NCBI GenBank assembly: GCA_947258805.1
Contig: CAMYJV010000001.1
Coordinates: 53,385-69,593 of the forward strand
Source: an uncultured Gammaproteobacteria bacterium
GTDB lineage: Bacteria > Pseudomonadota > Gammaproteobacteria > GCA-2729495
Length of the DNA stretch: 16,209 bases
Direction: 5' to 3'
The position numbers were made by a program, and so were the translations under genes. Below, in pieces: positions 1 to 7,370 of the stretch (position 1 is the stretch's first letter; each line of letters opens with the position of its first letter). The notes beneath the pieces were generated by a model. That model ran no database searches. It was not told where the DNA came from and saw only the letters and a list, made by a program, of their open reading frames with translations.

Positions 1-11
1 GGCCTCGGGCC

Positions 12-875
12 TCAGAGCCAGTAGACGAAGATAAACAGGCCGAGCCAGACCACGTCCACGAAGTGCCAGTACCAGGCCACCGCCTCGAAGGCAAAGTGGT
101 GTTGCGCGGTGAAGTGACCGCGCAGGCAGCGCAGCCAGATCACGAACAGCATGATCGCGCCAATGGTCACGTGCATGCCGTGGAATCCGGTGAGCATGAA
201 AAACGTCGAGCCGTAGATGCCGCTGTCCAGGGTCAGGTTCAACTCCTGGTAGGCATGGATGTACTCATAGGCCTGAAAGCCCATGAAAATGAACCCGAGC
301 AACCAAGTCAGTGCGAGGAACAGGGTCAGCACGCCGCGGTGATTCTCTTTCAGCGCGTGATGCGCGACCGTAATGGTCATGCCACTGGTCAGGAGGATGG
401 CGGTATTCAGTGCCGGAATGCCCCACGCACCCATGGTCTCGAATTCACCGCCAACGTCGGCCGGACCGTTTGTTGGCCAGGCATTTTCAAAGCCCGGCCA
501 CAGAAACAGGTTGGTGAAGAAATTATTGCCTTCACCCCCCAGCCACGGCAACGCGATTTGCCGCGCGTAGAACAGTGCGCCGAAGAACACGGCGAAAAAC
601 ATGACTTCGGAAAAAATGAACCACATCATGCCGATGCGAAACGACGTGTCCACCTGGTCGTTGAAGGTGCCCGCTTCGCTTTCGCCGATGACTTCACCGA
701 ACCACAGGAACATCATGGCGAGCACGATGGCTAGGCCGGCAATCACTGCCCAGGTGGCGTCACCGCCATTCAGCCCGATGGACACGCCGAGAAATAGCGT
801 GAATAGCCCGGCCGACATCAGGATGGGCCACCGGGTGCCGTGGGGGATGTAGTATTTGTCCTGGGCGTGTGCCAT
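12..875 (-). CDS. coxC: Cytochrome c oxidase subunit III
   Basis: This is a 287-residue heme-copper oxidase subunit III, the metal-free integral membrane subunit that packs against subunit I in the inner membrane and stabilises proton pumping. It shows the seven-helix hydrophobic pattern of the family. The conserved stretches IGMMWFIFSEVMFFAVFFGA (about residues 81-100) and TGFHGMHVTIGA (about 231-242) are present, and the protein ends in a WYWHFVDVVWLGLF motif that is diagnostic of subunit III. It starts at ATG 875, 32 nt after the ctaG stop, with a purine-rich GGGAATAGAG upstream. It is the last gene of the oxidase operon seen here. What follows beyond the left edge is unknown. Length and motifs are normal for the family. 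Confidence 0.98.
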   Translation of the reverse strand: MAHAQDKYYIPHGTRWPILMSAGLFTLFLGVSIGLNGGDATWAVIAGLAIVLAMMFLWFGEVIGESEAGTFNDQVDTSFRIGMMWFIFSEVMFFAVFFGALFYARQIALPWLGGEGNNFFTNLFLWPGFENAWPTNGPADVGGEFETMGAWGIPALNTAILLTSGMTITVAHHALKENHRGVLTLFLALTWLLGFIFMGFQAYEYIHAYQELNLTLDSGIYGSTFFMLTGFHGMHVTIGAIMLFVIWLRCLRGHFTAQHHFAFEAVAWYWHFVDVVWLGLFIFVYWL

Positions 876-907
876 GTCTCTATTCCCGTTAACTTAACGA
901 CGCCCCG

Positions 908-1438
908 TCAGTTCGCGGCGATTTGCTGGTTGATGAAGAAAGTATAGGACAGCGTGACCCGGTCGATGTGCGCAGGCAGATCCGGATCGACGAGGAAAGT
1001 CAGGCCCATGTCGCGGCCTTCTGCCGGTGCAAATTCCTGGGCCTGAAAGCAAAAGCATTCGGTCTTCTTGAAATACTTGTTGGCCTGCCCGGGCGCAACG
1101 CTGGGGACGGCCTGGCCGGTAATCTGCCGGTCGGTCAGGTTCCGTGCGAAATACGTGGTGTCGTAGAGTTTGCCCGGCACTACTTCCATGCTGGCCACCT
1201 CGGGACGAAATTCCCAGGGTGCCTGTTGATTGCGGGTCGCGACAAATTCCACCGTGACCAGCCGGTCGCTCGCCGGGTTTTCCGTGACCGTCGCCGCGGT
1301 GGGCGTGCCGGTGCGGCTGCCGATACCGGTGACCTGGCAAAACACGTCGTACAACGGCACCAGGAGGAAGCCGAAGCCGAACATGGCCGCAGCCATGAGC
1401 ACCAGTTTGCCGGCCAGCAGACGGTGGTTCGCGTTCAC
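908..1438 (-). CDS. ctaG: Cytochrome c oxidase assembly protein CtaG/Cox11
   Basis: This is a Cox11-family copper chaperone (176 aa) that delivers copper to the CuB site of subunit I. It has a short cytoplasmic N-terminus and one membrane helix (about residues 9-30, LAGKLVLMAAAMFGFGFLLV), followed by the periplasmic domain. The copper-binding CFCF motif is visible in KKTECFCFQAQEF (Cys128 and Cys130), and there is an additional Cys34 just after the helix (YDVFCQVTG), as in the family. Downstream is the usual DMGLTFLVDPDLP stretch. The start is GTG at 1438, which overlaps the stop of the preceding 43-codon gene by 4 nt (GTGA), so translation is probably coupled. Its position between coxA and coxC is the classic proteobacterial arrangement. 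Confidence 0.97.
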   Translation of the reverse strand: MNANHRLLAGKLVLMAAAMFGFGFLLVPLYDVFCQVTGIGSRTGTPTAATVTENPASDRLVTVEFVATRNQQAPWEFRPEVASMEVVPGKLYDTTYFARNLTDRQITGQAVPSVAPGQANKYFKKTECFCFQAQEFAPAEGRDMGLTFLVDPDLPAHIDRVTLSYTFFINQQIAAN

Positions 1439-1566
1439 GAATTCATTACGCCCATTGCGATAAAGCCGATGTAGAAGGCGAGGGCGACCAGTCCCAGCGC
1501 CACGGCCGTTCGCCGCGCGCGGCGCCGGCGTTCGTCTTCGTTCAAGACTTCAGACACATCTGCCAC
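1435..1566 (-). CDS. Small single-helix protein of the cox operon (possible oxidase small assembly protein)
   Basis: This is a 43-codon open frame. It starts with GTG immediately after the coxA stop (no spacer) and ends in a 4-nt overlap with the ctaG start. The predicted peptide has an acidic, then strongly basic N-terminus (EDERRRRARRT). A single hydrophobic helix follows (AVALGLVALAFYIGFIAMGV), and it ends with NS. A short charged head plus one helix ending in FxxGF, between coxA and ctaG, is what proteobacterial cox operons often carry as a 'cytochrome oxidase small assembly protein'. That similarity is from memory of the pattern, not an alignment. The tight coupling on both sides supports expression. 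A second in-frame GTG at 1557 could be the real start. No catalytic residues are expected. Confidence 0.75.
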   Translation of the reverse strand: MADVSEVLNEDERRRRARRTAVALGLVALAFYIGFIAMGVMNS

Positions 1567-3153
1567 CTAGCGGACCGTCGGCGCTTCTTCGAAGGTGTGG
1601 TAGGGCGCGGGCGACGGCACCGTCCATTCCAGGCCGTCGGCACCCTCCCAGACCTGCGCCGTAGCCTTCTCGCCGCCGCGTACGCACTGGATCACGATGT
1701 ACACGAGCAACAGCTGTGAGAAACCGAAGCCGAAGGCGCCAACGCTCGAGATCGCGTTGAAGTCGGCAAACTGCGTGGCGTAATCCGGAATCCGCCGCGG
1801 CATGCCGGCCAGACCCACGAAGTGCTGCGGGAAGAAAGTCAGGTTTACGAAGATTGCCGACAGCCAGAAGTGCACCTTGCCGAGGGTCTCGTTGTACATG
1901 TGCCCGGTCCACTTCGGCAGCCAGAAATACGCGCCGGCGATGGCGCCGAACAGCGCGCCCGGGACCAGCACGTAGTGGAAGTGTGCTACGACAAAGTACG
2001 AGTCGTGGTACTGGAAGTCAGCAGGCGCGATGGCGAGCATCAGCCCGGAGAAACCGCCAATTGTGAACAGGAACAGGAAGGCCAGTGCAAACAGCATCGG
2101 CGTCTCAAAGCTCAGGGAGCCGCGCCACATGGTTGCGGTCCAGTTGAAGACCTTCACGCCCGTGGGCACCGCGATCAGCATCGTCGACAACATGAAAAAG
2201 AGCTGTCCGGCCAGCGGCATGCCTACTGTGAACATGTGGTGGGCCCAGACGATGAAAGACAGGAAGGCGATACTCGCCGTTGCGTAGACCATCGAGTCGT
2301 GCCCGAACAGCGGCTTGCGCGAGAAGGTCGGGATGATCTGCGACACGATACCGAAGGCCGGCAGGATGATGATGTAGACCTCGGGATGCCCGAAGAACCA
2401 GAAGATGTGCTGGAACAGCACCGGATCACCGCCACCGGCGGCCTGGAAGAAACTGGTGGCGAAGAAGCCGTCCGTCAGCAGCATCGTGACGCCACCGGCC
2501 AGCACCGGCATGACTGCAATCAGCAGGTAGGCCGTTATCAACCAGGTCCACACGAACAGCGGCATCTTCAACAGCGACATGCCGGGCGCGCGCATGTTCA
2601 TGATGGTGACGATGATGTTGATCGCGCCCATGATCGACGAGATGCCCAGCAGGTGCACCGAGAAGATGGCGAAGGGCAACGCGTTCCCTGTCTGCAGGAC
2701 CAGCGGCGGGTAGAGTGTCCAGCCGGAAGCCGGGCCTCCCCCCTCCATGAACAGGGTGGACAGCAGCATGGTGCCGGCAAAGGGCAGAATCCAGAACGAC
2801 CAGTTGTTCAGGCGCGGCAAGGCCATGTCGGGTGCGCCGATCATCATGGGCACCATCCAGTTCGCAAAGCCGACAAAGGCCGGCATGATCATGCCGAAGA
2901 CCATGATCAGTGCATGCATCGTGGTCATCTGGTTGAAGAAGTCCGGATTCACGAACTGCAGGCCGGGCTGGAACAGCTCGGCGCGGATGACCAGGCTCAT
3001 GGCGCCGCCAACGAAAAGCATCGCCAGCGCGAAGAACAGGTACAGCGTTCCGATGTCCTTGTGGTTGGTGGTCGTAATCCACCGCATGATGCCCCTGGCG
3101 GGCCCATGATCGTCGTGGTGATGCTCGTCGTGCGTGGTCGTTGCGCTGCTCAT
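1567..3153 (-). CDS. coxA: Cytochrome c oxidase subunit I (aa3-type)
   Basis: This is the catalytic heme-copper subunit, about 528 aa with twelve membrane helices, which reduces O2 to water with proton pumping. All metal ligands are visible when numbering from ATG 3153. His80 (TTMHALIMVFG) and His393 bind heme a, and His391 (VVAHFHYVL) binds heme a3. His256 (FGHPEVYIIILPAFG), His305 and His306 (WAHHMFTVGM) bind CuB. Tyr260 of the cross-linked HPEVY motif, the D-pathway Glu258 and the K-pathway Lys334 (TGVKVFNW) are present, placing it in the A1 class. The N-terminus is unusually His/Asp-rich (HDEHHHDDHG). A TTG at 3156 directly precedes the ATG, and GGAG eight nt upstream of the ATG favours 3153. 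It lies 63 nt after coxB. Confidence 0.98.
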   Translation of the reverse strand: MSSATTTHDEHHHDDHGPARGIMRWITTTNHKDIGTLYLFFALAMLFVGGAMSLVIRAELFQPGLQFVNPDFFNQMTTMHALIMVFGMIMPAFVGFANWMVPMMIGAPDMALPRLNNWSFWILPFAGTMLLSTLFMEGGGPASGWTLYPPLVLQTGNALPFAIFSVHLLGISSIMGAINIIVTIMNMRAPGMSLLKMPLFVWTWLITAYLLIAVMPVLAGGVTMLLTDGFFATSFFQAAGGGDPVLFQHIFWFFGHPEVYIIILPAFGIVSQIIPTFSRKPLFGHDSMVYATASIAFLSFIVWAHHMFTVGMPLAGQLFFMLSTMLIAVPTGVKVFNWTATMWRGSLSFETPMLFALAFLFLFTIGGFSGLMLAIAPADFQYHDSYFVVAHFHYVLVPGALFGAIAGAYFWLPKWTGHMYNETLGKVHFWLSAIFVNLTFFPQHFVGLAGMPRRIPDYATQFADFNAISSVGAFGFGFSQLLLVYIVIQCVRGGEKATAQVWEGADGLEWTVPSPAPYHTFEEAPTVR

Positions 3154-3216
3154 CAATCGTGCTCCATGCCTTCTGCTGGCCCACCCTGGGGCCTTCTTAA
3201 ATAATTCTCTGAATGC

Positions 3217-4056
3217 CTACTGCGTTATCGTCGCGCTGGCCACCACTTCGCCGCCCTGCTCTGCGGCGAGCCACACAGCGAACTCTTTCTTCGGCAATAC
3301 TTCAACGACCACCGGCATGAAGCCGTGATCTTTGCCGCAGAGCTCCGCGCACTGACCGCGATAGACGCCGGGATCGTTCACTTTGAACCAGCCTTCGTTG
3401 ATGAAGCCCGGGATCGCGTCTTTCTTCACAGCAAAGTCGGGCATCCACCACGCGTGCAGCACGTCGTTGGACGTGATCAGGTAACGAATCTTGGTGTCGG
3501 CCGGCACGACGAGGGGACGGTCTACGTCGAGCAGGTAGTTGTCTTCCTGGAAAGGATCGATGCCGGAACGCAGCTGGCGGGTTCTGTTGCTGCCGGCGGC
3601 GAGAGTGCTGTAGAAACTGACATCCTCGCCAACATACTCATACTGCCACTTCCACTGGTAGCCGGTAATCTTCACGGTCATTTCAGTGTCGCGGGTGTCT
3701 TCGATCTCCACCAGGACCTGGGCGGCGGGCACGGCCATGGCCACCAGGATCAGCACCGGCACTATCGTCCAGACGATTTCCGCAGTGGTGCTGTGAGAGA
3801 AAGTCGCCGGGACGGCGCCTTTGCTCTTTCGGAATGCGACGAGGCAATAAATCATCGCGCCGAAGACGCCCACTGCGATGACGACGCAAACCCAGAAAAT
3901 CAGCATGTGCAGGTCGAAGACCTTCTGGCTGACGTCGGTCACGCCGACGGGCATGTTCACTTCCCAGGCCGCGTTGGCAGAGCCGGCGGCTAGCAGGACG
4001 CCCGCCAGGGTAAGGAAGATTCGGGTGATGGTGTTGTTCTGCACTGTTCTACTCAT
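3217..4056 (-). CDS. coxB: Cytochrome c oxidase subunit II
   Basis: This is subunit II (279 aa), which receives electrons from cytochrome c through the binuclear CuA centre. An N-terminal signal peptide (cleavage likely near residue 29, SANA/AW) is followed by two membrane helices (about 49-73 and 92-115) and a periplasmic cupredoxin domain. CuA ligands are His201 (NDVLHAWWMPDF), Cys236, Glu238, Cys240, His244 and Met247 within YRGQCAELCGKDHGFMP. The aromatic electron-entry stretch YQWKWQYEY (about 133-141) is present. There is no fused cytochrome c domain, so this is the plain form. ATG 4056 is preceded by GAGAG and lies 9 nt after the DUF2244 stop, which suggests cotranscription. Confidence 0.98.
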   Translation of the reverse strand: MSRTVQNNTITRIFLTLAGVLLAAGSANAAWEVNMPVGVTDVSQKVFDLHMLIFWVCVVIAVGVFGAMIYCLVAFRKSKGAVPATFSHSTTAEIVWTIVPVLILVAMAVPAAQVLVEIEDTRDTEMTVKITGYQWKWQYEYVGEDVSFYSTLAAGSNRTRQLRSGIDPFQEDNYLLDVDRPLVVPADTKIRYLITSNDVLHAWWMPDFAVKKDAIPGFINEGWFKVNDPGVYRGQCAELCGKDHGFMPVVVEVLPKKEFAVWLAAEQGGEVVASATITQ

Positions 4057-4065
4057 GCTCTCAAG

Positions 4066-4581
4066 TCAGAATTCCGGGCCCCGGCTGACTGTGCCATCCG
4101 CTGCCACTGTGTCCCGCCCGGGCAATCCCGGGATGATCTCTGCCAGCCGCTCGCCGAGGCTGGTGCGTTCGCTGTCTGTCAAAAAGCCGCCGACTTCAAC
4201 CGCACGCCCCTTCGACCGCAGCAACAGCCGGCGAGGCCAGGTGGCCGTGCGCGCGTCGACGAGTTCCACCCGGGTCCACGGGCGGGCGAACTCAAACTCG
4301 TGCTCACCCTTGCGACCCGTCTTTCTCACCAGCACGCGGCTTTCGTCGACTTGTATCAGTTCGCGTCGTTGCCCCTCGCGGAGGCTCCAGCGCAACGCGG
4401 CACCGAGGGCCAGCAACTCCAGCCCGGCAAAGGGCAGGATCGGCCAGTACCCAGCGAGGGTGAAACCCACGGCTACGGTCATGGAAACGGTCACGATGCC
4501 GAGGTAGAAGACCAAGGCTGAAGTCTTCGTCAGTGAGCAGTTGGGGCTCAGTTCAAAGCGATGCACGTTTCTGTGTCTCAA
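4066..4581 (-). CDS. DUF2244 family membrane protein
   Basis: This 171-aa protein is recognised as DUF2244-like from its opening FELSPNCSLT, followed by a closely spaced pair of hydrophobic helices (about residues 22-39 and 43-60) and a soluble C-terminal half. The family often accompanies cytochrome c oxidase genes in proteobacteria, but its biochemical role is not established. It is the first gene of the oxidase operon and lies 9 nt before coxB. The start is uncertain: TTG at 4581 has AGGGG about 4 nt upstream, while an in-frame GTG at 4566 gives a family-like N-terminus (VHRFELSP) but only a weak upstream purine stretch. The stop overlaps nothing. Confidence 0.88.
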   Translation of the reverse strand: MRHRNVHRFELSPNCSLTKTSALVFYLGIVTVSMTVAVGFTLAGYWPILPFAGLELLALGAALRWSLREGQRRELIQVDESRVLVRKTGRKGEHEFEFARPWTRVELVDARTATWPRRLLLRSKGRAVEVGGFLTDSERTSLGERLAEIIPGLPGRDTVAADGTVSRGPEF

Positions 4582-4626
4582 CAGGCCCCTTTTTCCCTTT
4601 GGCTGCCTCCCTTCAAAAGCCGCGCG

Positions 4627-4655
4627 ATATTACTGGATGGCCCCCGACCATGCAA
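4627..4655 (-). promoter_or_regulatory. Possible promoter of the DUF2244-cox operon
   Basis: Reading the minus strand, TTGCAT (4650-4655) and TAATAT (4627-4632) are separated by 17 nt, about 45 nt ahead of the DUF2244 start. The match to sigma70 boxes is moderate, and the -35 is weak. The rest of the 127-nt gap between bioC and DUF2244 holds an A/T-rich patch near 4678-4700 that could be an alternative promoter. No convincing terminator for bioC was seen there. Confidence 0.35.
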
Positions 4656-4708
4656 TCGCGACAATCCCCTAATCGGAACAATTTGTTTATATATTACAAG
4701 AGCTTGTG

Positions 4709-5557
4709 TCAGCTTCTCCTCCGCCTGATTGCGTCGAGGGGGATGCTCGTCTCCACGCTGTCGCGGTCGGGATAATTTGCCGCCCCCCAGGCCTGCCCGT
4801 AGATCACCTCCACAGTCAGTGCCAGGCGCCCGTCGGCGTCCCGGCGGCGATCCGTAGCCGCGCGAAACCGCTGCCCGGTGCGCCGGCTGGTCAGGCCGAC
4901 ATTGCGACCCGCGGTGCGGTTGATGGAGCCCACCGCGCGCAGATCGGCCCGCAGCGCACTGACATCGTCATAGCTGACCCGCAGGGTTTCGCGGTCGAGC
5001 ACCGGTTCTGCCAGCCCGGCCCGGACCACGAGGTCGCCGAGGTCATGCATGTCAGGAAAGCGGACGACATGGGTATGTTCATCGGCCTCCGCCCAGGCCT
5101 CGCGAAGCTCAACCAGGGTGTCGGGGCCGAAGGTACTGAACAGGCAAAGCCCCGGTTCGCGCAGCACGCGGCGGATTTCCGCCAGCACCGGCACCGGGTC
5201 GTGGCAATAGGCGAGCAGCAGATTGCAGAACACCAGGTCGATGCTCTGGTCCGCCAGCGGCAGCCGGCGAGCATCGCCGCAGACCCGCAGCGCCTGGCCG
5301 GCGCCGGCGGCCAGCAGCATTTCCGGCGCGTGATCGATACCGAGAACTTGTGAACCCGGGAAGCGGGCTGCCAGCGCGGCGAAAGCACCGCCTGTGCCGG
5401 CGCCCAGGTCGGTCACCACGCGCGGCTCCAGCCGGGCAAAGTCCAGGCGCGACAGTAATTCCTCGCGCAGCCGCCGATGCAGGAAATCTGCGCTGGCAAG
5501 CGTCGGCGCGGCGCGGCGGTGCAAGCGCCGCAACTCGTTCTGCGGAACTTCTGCCAC
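4709..5557 (-). CDS. bioC: Malonyl-ACP O-methyltransferase BioC
   Basis: This is an S-adenosylmethionine-dependent methyltransferase (282 aa) that caps malonyl-ACP as its methyl ester so that fatty acid synthesis can build pimeloyl-ACP for biotin. The Rossmann motif I is VTDLGAGTGGAFAALA (about residues 48-63). An acidic residue ends strand 2 (GIDHAP), motif II is SIDLVFCNLLLAY, and LREPGLCLFSTFGPDTL follows. The last is typical of BioC rather than of ubiquinone methyltransferases. It begins with GTG 5557, only 5 nt after the bioB stop, with an AGGAAGG stretch inside the end of bioB, so the two are almost certainly cotranscribed. bioF, bioH and bioD, which often sit in this operon, are absent here. 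Confidence 0.93.
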   Translation of the reverse strand: MAEVPQNELRRLHRRAAPTLASADFLHRRLREELLSRLDFARLEPRVVTDLGAGTGGAFAALAARFPGSQVLGIDHAPEMLLAAGAGQALRVCGDARRLPLADQSIDLVFCNLLLAYCHDPVPVLAEIRRVLREPGLCLFSTFGPDTLVELREAWAEADEHTHVVRFPDMHDLGDLVVRAGLAEPVLDRETLRVSYDDVSALRADLRAVGSINRTAGRNVGLTSRRTGQRFRAATDRRRDADGRLALTVEVIYGQAWGAANYPDRDSVETSIPLDAIRRRRS

Positions 5558-5562
5558 GGCCG

Positions 5563-6573
5563 TCAGCCGCTGGCCTTCCTCTGCGCCGATGTCGCCCCCG
5601 CAGGAGCTTCCGGGCGCATGCCCAGCCGCGTCAGCAGTTCGAGGTCTTCATTACCGGAAGGGTTCGGCGTGGTGAGCAGCTTGTCGCCGTAGAAAATGGA
5701 ATTGGCGCCGGCCAGAAAGCACAGGGCCTGCAGTTCGTCACTCATGTCGGTGCGTCCTGCTGACAGGCGCACGTGGGCAGCGGGCATCAGGATGCGGGCG
5801 ATCGCAATAACCCGGACGAAGTCCAGCGGGTCGACGTCTTGTGCGTTGGCCAGCGGGGTGCCCGGTACTTTAACCAGCTGGTTGATCGGCACGCTGCCCG
5901 GGTGTTCCGGCAGGGTGGCCAGCGTGTGCAGCATTGCGGCCCAGTCGCTGCGCGACTCGCCCATGCCGAGGATGCCTCCACAGCAGACTTTCAGCCCCGC
6001 ATCGCGGACTGCCTGCAGTGTATCCAGCCGGTCGCGGTAGGTGCGAGTGGTGATGATTTCGGGGTAGAAATTCTCCGACGTATCGAGATTGTGGTTGTAG
6101 TAATCGAGGCCGGCGTCGCGAAGACTGGCCGCTTGCTCATGGTCCAGCATGCCCAGCGTGGCGCAGGTTTCGAGCCCCTCTTCGGCCACCGCCCGGATCA
6201 TGGCGGCCATGCGCTCGAGCTGCCGCGGCTTTGGACTGCGCCAGGCCGCGCCCATGCAAAACCGGGTTGCCCCGTTGGCCCGGGCCGCGCGGGCCGCGGC
6301 GACTACGGCTTCCAACGGCGCCATGTGTTCACCGTCTACGCCCGTCTCGTAGTGAGCACTTTGTGGGCAATAGGCGCAGTCTTCCGGGCAGGCGCCGGTC
6401 TTCACGCTCATCAGCGTGCTGATCTGTACCTCGGCTGGATCAAAGTGCTGCCGGTGCACGGACTGGGCCCGGAACAGCAGTTGGCTGAACGGCAAAGCGA
6501 ACAGCGAATCGATCTCGTCGCGCGTCCAGTCGGTGCGAATCGGGGCGGCTGTCTGGGTGTTCCACGCGGTCAT
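5563..6573 (-). CDS. bioB: Biotin synthase BioB
   Basis: This is a radical-SAM enzyme (336 aa from ATG 6573) that inserts sulfur into dethiobiotin. The 4Fe-4S cluster motif is [15 protein letters not shown] (Cys62, Cys66, Cys69). Ligands of the sacrificial 2Fe-2S cluster are visible in [17 protein letters not shown] and [13 protein letters not shown], with the Arg in HVRLSAGR. The start at 6573 ([16 protein letters not shown]) is chosen because the frame upstream to 6675 encodes no family-like sequence and would run through the predicted promoter and operator. The gene is divergent from comF, with a BirA-like operator in between, and is followed by bioC in an apparent two-gene operon. All catalytic residues that could be checked are present. 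Confidence 0.97.
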   Translation of the reverse strand: MTAWNTQTAAPIRTDWTRDEIDSLFALPFSQLLFRAQSVHRQHFDPAEVQISTLMSVKTGACPEDCAYCPQSAHYETGVDGEHMAPLEAVVAAARAARANGATRFCMGAAWRSPKPRQLERMAAMIRAVAEEGLETCATLGMLDHEQAASLRDAGLDYYNHNLDTSENFYPEIITTRTYRDRLDTLQAVRDAGLKVCCGGILGMGESRSDWAAMLHTLATLPEHPGSVPINQLVKVPGTPLANAQDVDPLDFVRVIAIARILMPAAHVRLSAGRTDMSDELQALCFLAGANSIFYGDKLLTTPNPSGNEDLELLTRLGMRPEAPAGATSAQRKASG

Positions 6574-6628
6574 ATTTGTCGTCCGTCGGCTAAGTTTTGG
6601 CGCTGGCCGGAGCCAATCCGGCTGCTGC

Positions 6629-6657
6629 AGTATTGAAATGCACCCCGACGCTGTCAA
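6629..6657 (-). promoter_or_regulatory. Predicted sigma70 promoter of bioB
   Basis: On the minus strand a perfect -35 box TTGACA (6652-6657) is followed after exactly 17 nt by AATACT (6629-6634). This places transcription start about 50 nt upstream of the bioB ATG. The -35 box lies inside the left half of the BirA-like palindrome, so a bound repressor would block RNA polymerase directly. Confidence 0.65.
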
Positions 6658-6683
6658 CCGGAAGTGCTTGACCAAGTTGACAA
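6651..6683. promoter_or_regulatory. BirA-type biotin operator (bio box)
   Basis: Half-sites CTGTCAACC (6651-6659) and AGTTGACAA (6675-6683) form an inverted repeat with a 15-nt spacer; TGTCAAC pairs perfectly with GTTGACA. The well-known enterobacterial bio operator has half-sites TTGTAAACC and GGTTTACAA with the same 15-nt spacing. Both sequence and geometry therefore point to the biotin repressor/ligase BirA. The site covers the -35 box of bioB and the GTG start codon of comF (6664-6666). birA itself is not in the window, so the assignment rests on pattern and on adjacency to bioB. Confidence 0.7.
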
Positions 6684-7347
6684 TTGGCTGACCCGTTTCG
6701 TCCCCGCCCGCTGCGTGCTGTGTGGACTAAACCCGGCCACCGGCATGCTCTGCGCCGGCTGCAGCGCCGACTTGCCGTGGATCCTGTCGGGCTGCAGCCG
6801 CTGCAGCGCGCCGCTGCCGGCCGGCGCGCCGGCAGGGGCTTGTGCCGGTTGCGACCTGGTGCTCCGCGGGATCGACCGGGTGCGGGCCGCGCTGGTTTAT
6901 GAGTTCCCGGTAGACAGCCTGGTGGCTGCTGCCAAGTTCCGCGGGCGCGTGGAATGCGCGCGGGTGCTCGGCGACCTGCTGGCCCGCAGCCTGACCCGCG
7001 ACGCCAAGGGAGTGCCCTGCTGCGATCTCGTAGTGCCGGTGCCCCTGCACCCGGATCGTTTCGGGCGGCGCGGCTATAACCAGGCATTGATCATCGGCCG
7101 CGCTGCGGGCCGGGCGACAGCGTCGGGGCTGGACACAAAGGTCTGCGCGCGGCGGTTGAATACGCCACCGCAATCCGGGATGGCCGGCGGCGCGCGGCGC
7201 GCTAATGTTCGCGGTGCCTTCGCCGCGCGACGTGACCTGGCGGGACTGACGATCGCCCTGGTCGACGATGTGAGCACAACAGGGCACACGGTCAGTGCGC
7301 TGGCCGTTGCGCTGCGCCGGGCCGGCGCGGCAGGTGTCGAGGTCTGA
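6664..7347 (+). CDS. comF: ComF family amidophosphoribosyltransferase-like protein, C-terminus cut short
   Basis: This 227-aa ComF-type protein is related to the DNA-uptake gene of competence. An N-terminal zinc-ribbon-like part has Cys pairs Cys17/Cys20 with Cys30/Cys33, and Cys44/Cys47 with Cys60/Cys63. It is followed by a phosphoribosyltransferase domain with the PRPP loop [11 protein letters not shown] (about residues 199-209) and the family stretch [18 protein letters not shown]. The GTG start lies inside the BirA-like operator; an in-frame stop at 6634 excludes a longer start. The reading frame stops after GVEV at TGA 7345. Read-through of that codon would continue CAARLVAAQAPSRL to TAG at 7390. 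ComF proteins usually end in VxVWCxAR, so the TGA sits exactly at the expected Trp codon (TGG). The core domain is complete and the protein may still work. Confidence 0.9.
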   Translation: MLDQVDNWLTRFVPARCVLCGLNPATGMLCAGCSADLPWILSGCSRCSAPLPAGAPAGACAGCDLVLRGIDRVRAALVYEFPVDSLVAAAKFRGRVECARVLGDLLARSLTRDAKGVPCCDLVVPVPLHPDRFGRRGYNQALIIGRAAGRATASGLDTKVCARRLNTPPQSGMAGGARRANVRGAFAARRDLAGLTIALVDDVSTTGHTVSALAVALRRAGAAGVEV

Positions 7348-7370
7348 TGCGCGGCACGGTTAGTGGCCGC

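Noticed and set aside
1822..3204. Long open frame on the plus strand (about 460 codons) opposite coxA
   Set aside because: Its product is rich in His, Arg, Gln and Asp without domain-like structure. It exists because GC-rich coxA codons leave few stops on the other strand, and coxA is unquestionably real.
3154..3216. Hairpin (GGCCC/GGGCC) between coxB and coxA as a terminator
   Set aside because: It has only five base pairs and no T tract, and the genes belong to one operon.
5773..6636. Plus-strand open frame (287 codons) opposite bioB
   Set aside because: It is a shadow frame with no recognisable motif; bioB has all cluster-binding residues.
6574..6675. Extension of bioB to an upstream start at 6675
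   Set aside because: The extra residues do not resemble BioB, and the extension would cover the predicted promoter and most of the operator. ATG 6573 gives the family N-terminus.
7345..7347. TGA as a Trp codon in an alternative genetic code
   Set aside because: bioB, recG, ctaG, gmk and others end naturally at TGA, so TGA is a normal stop here.
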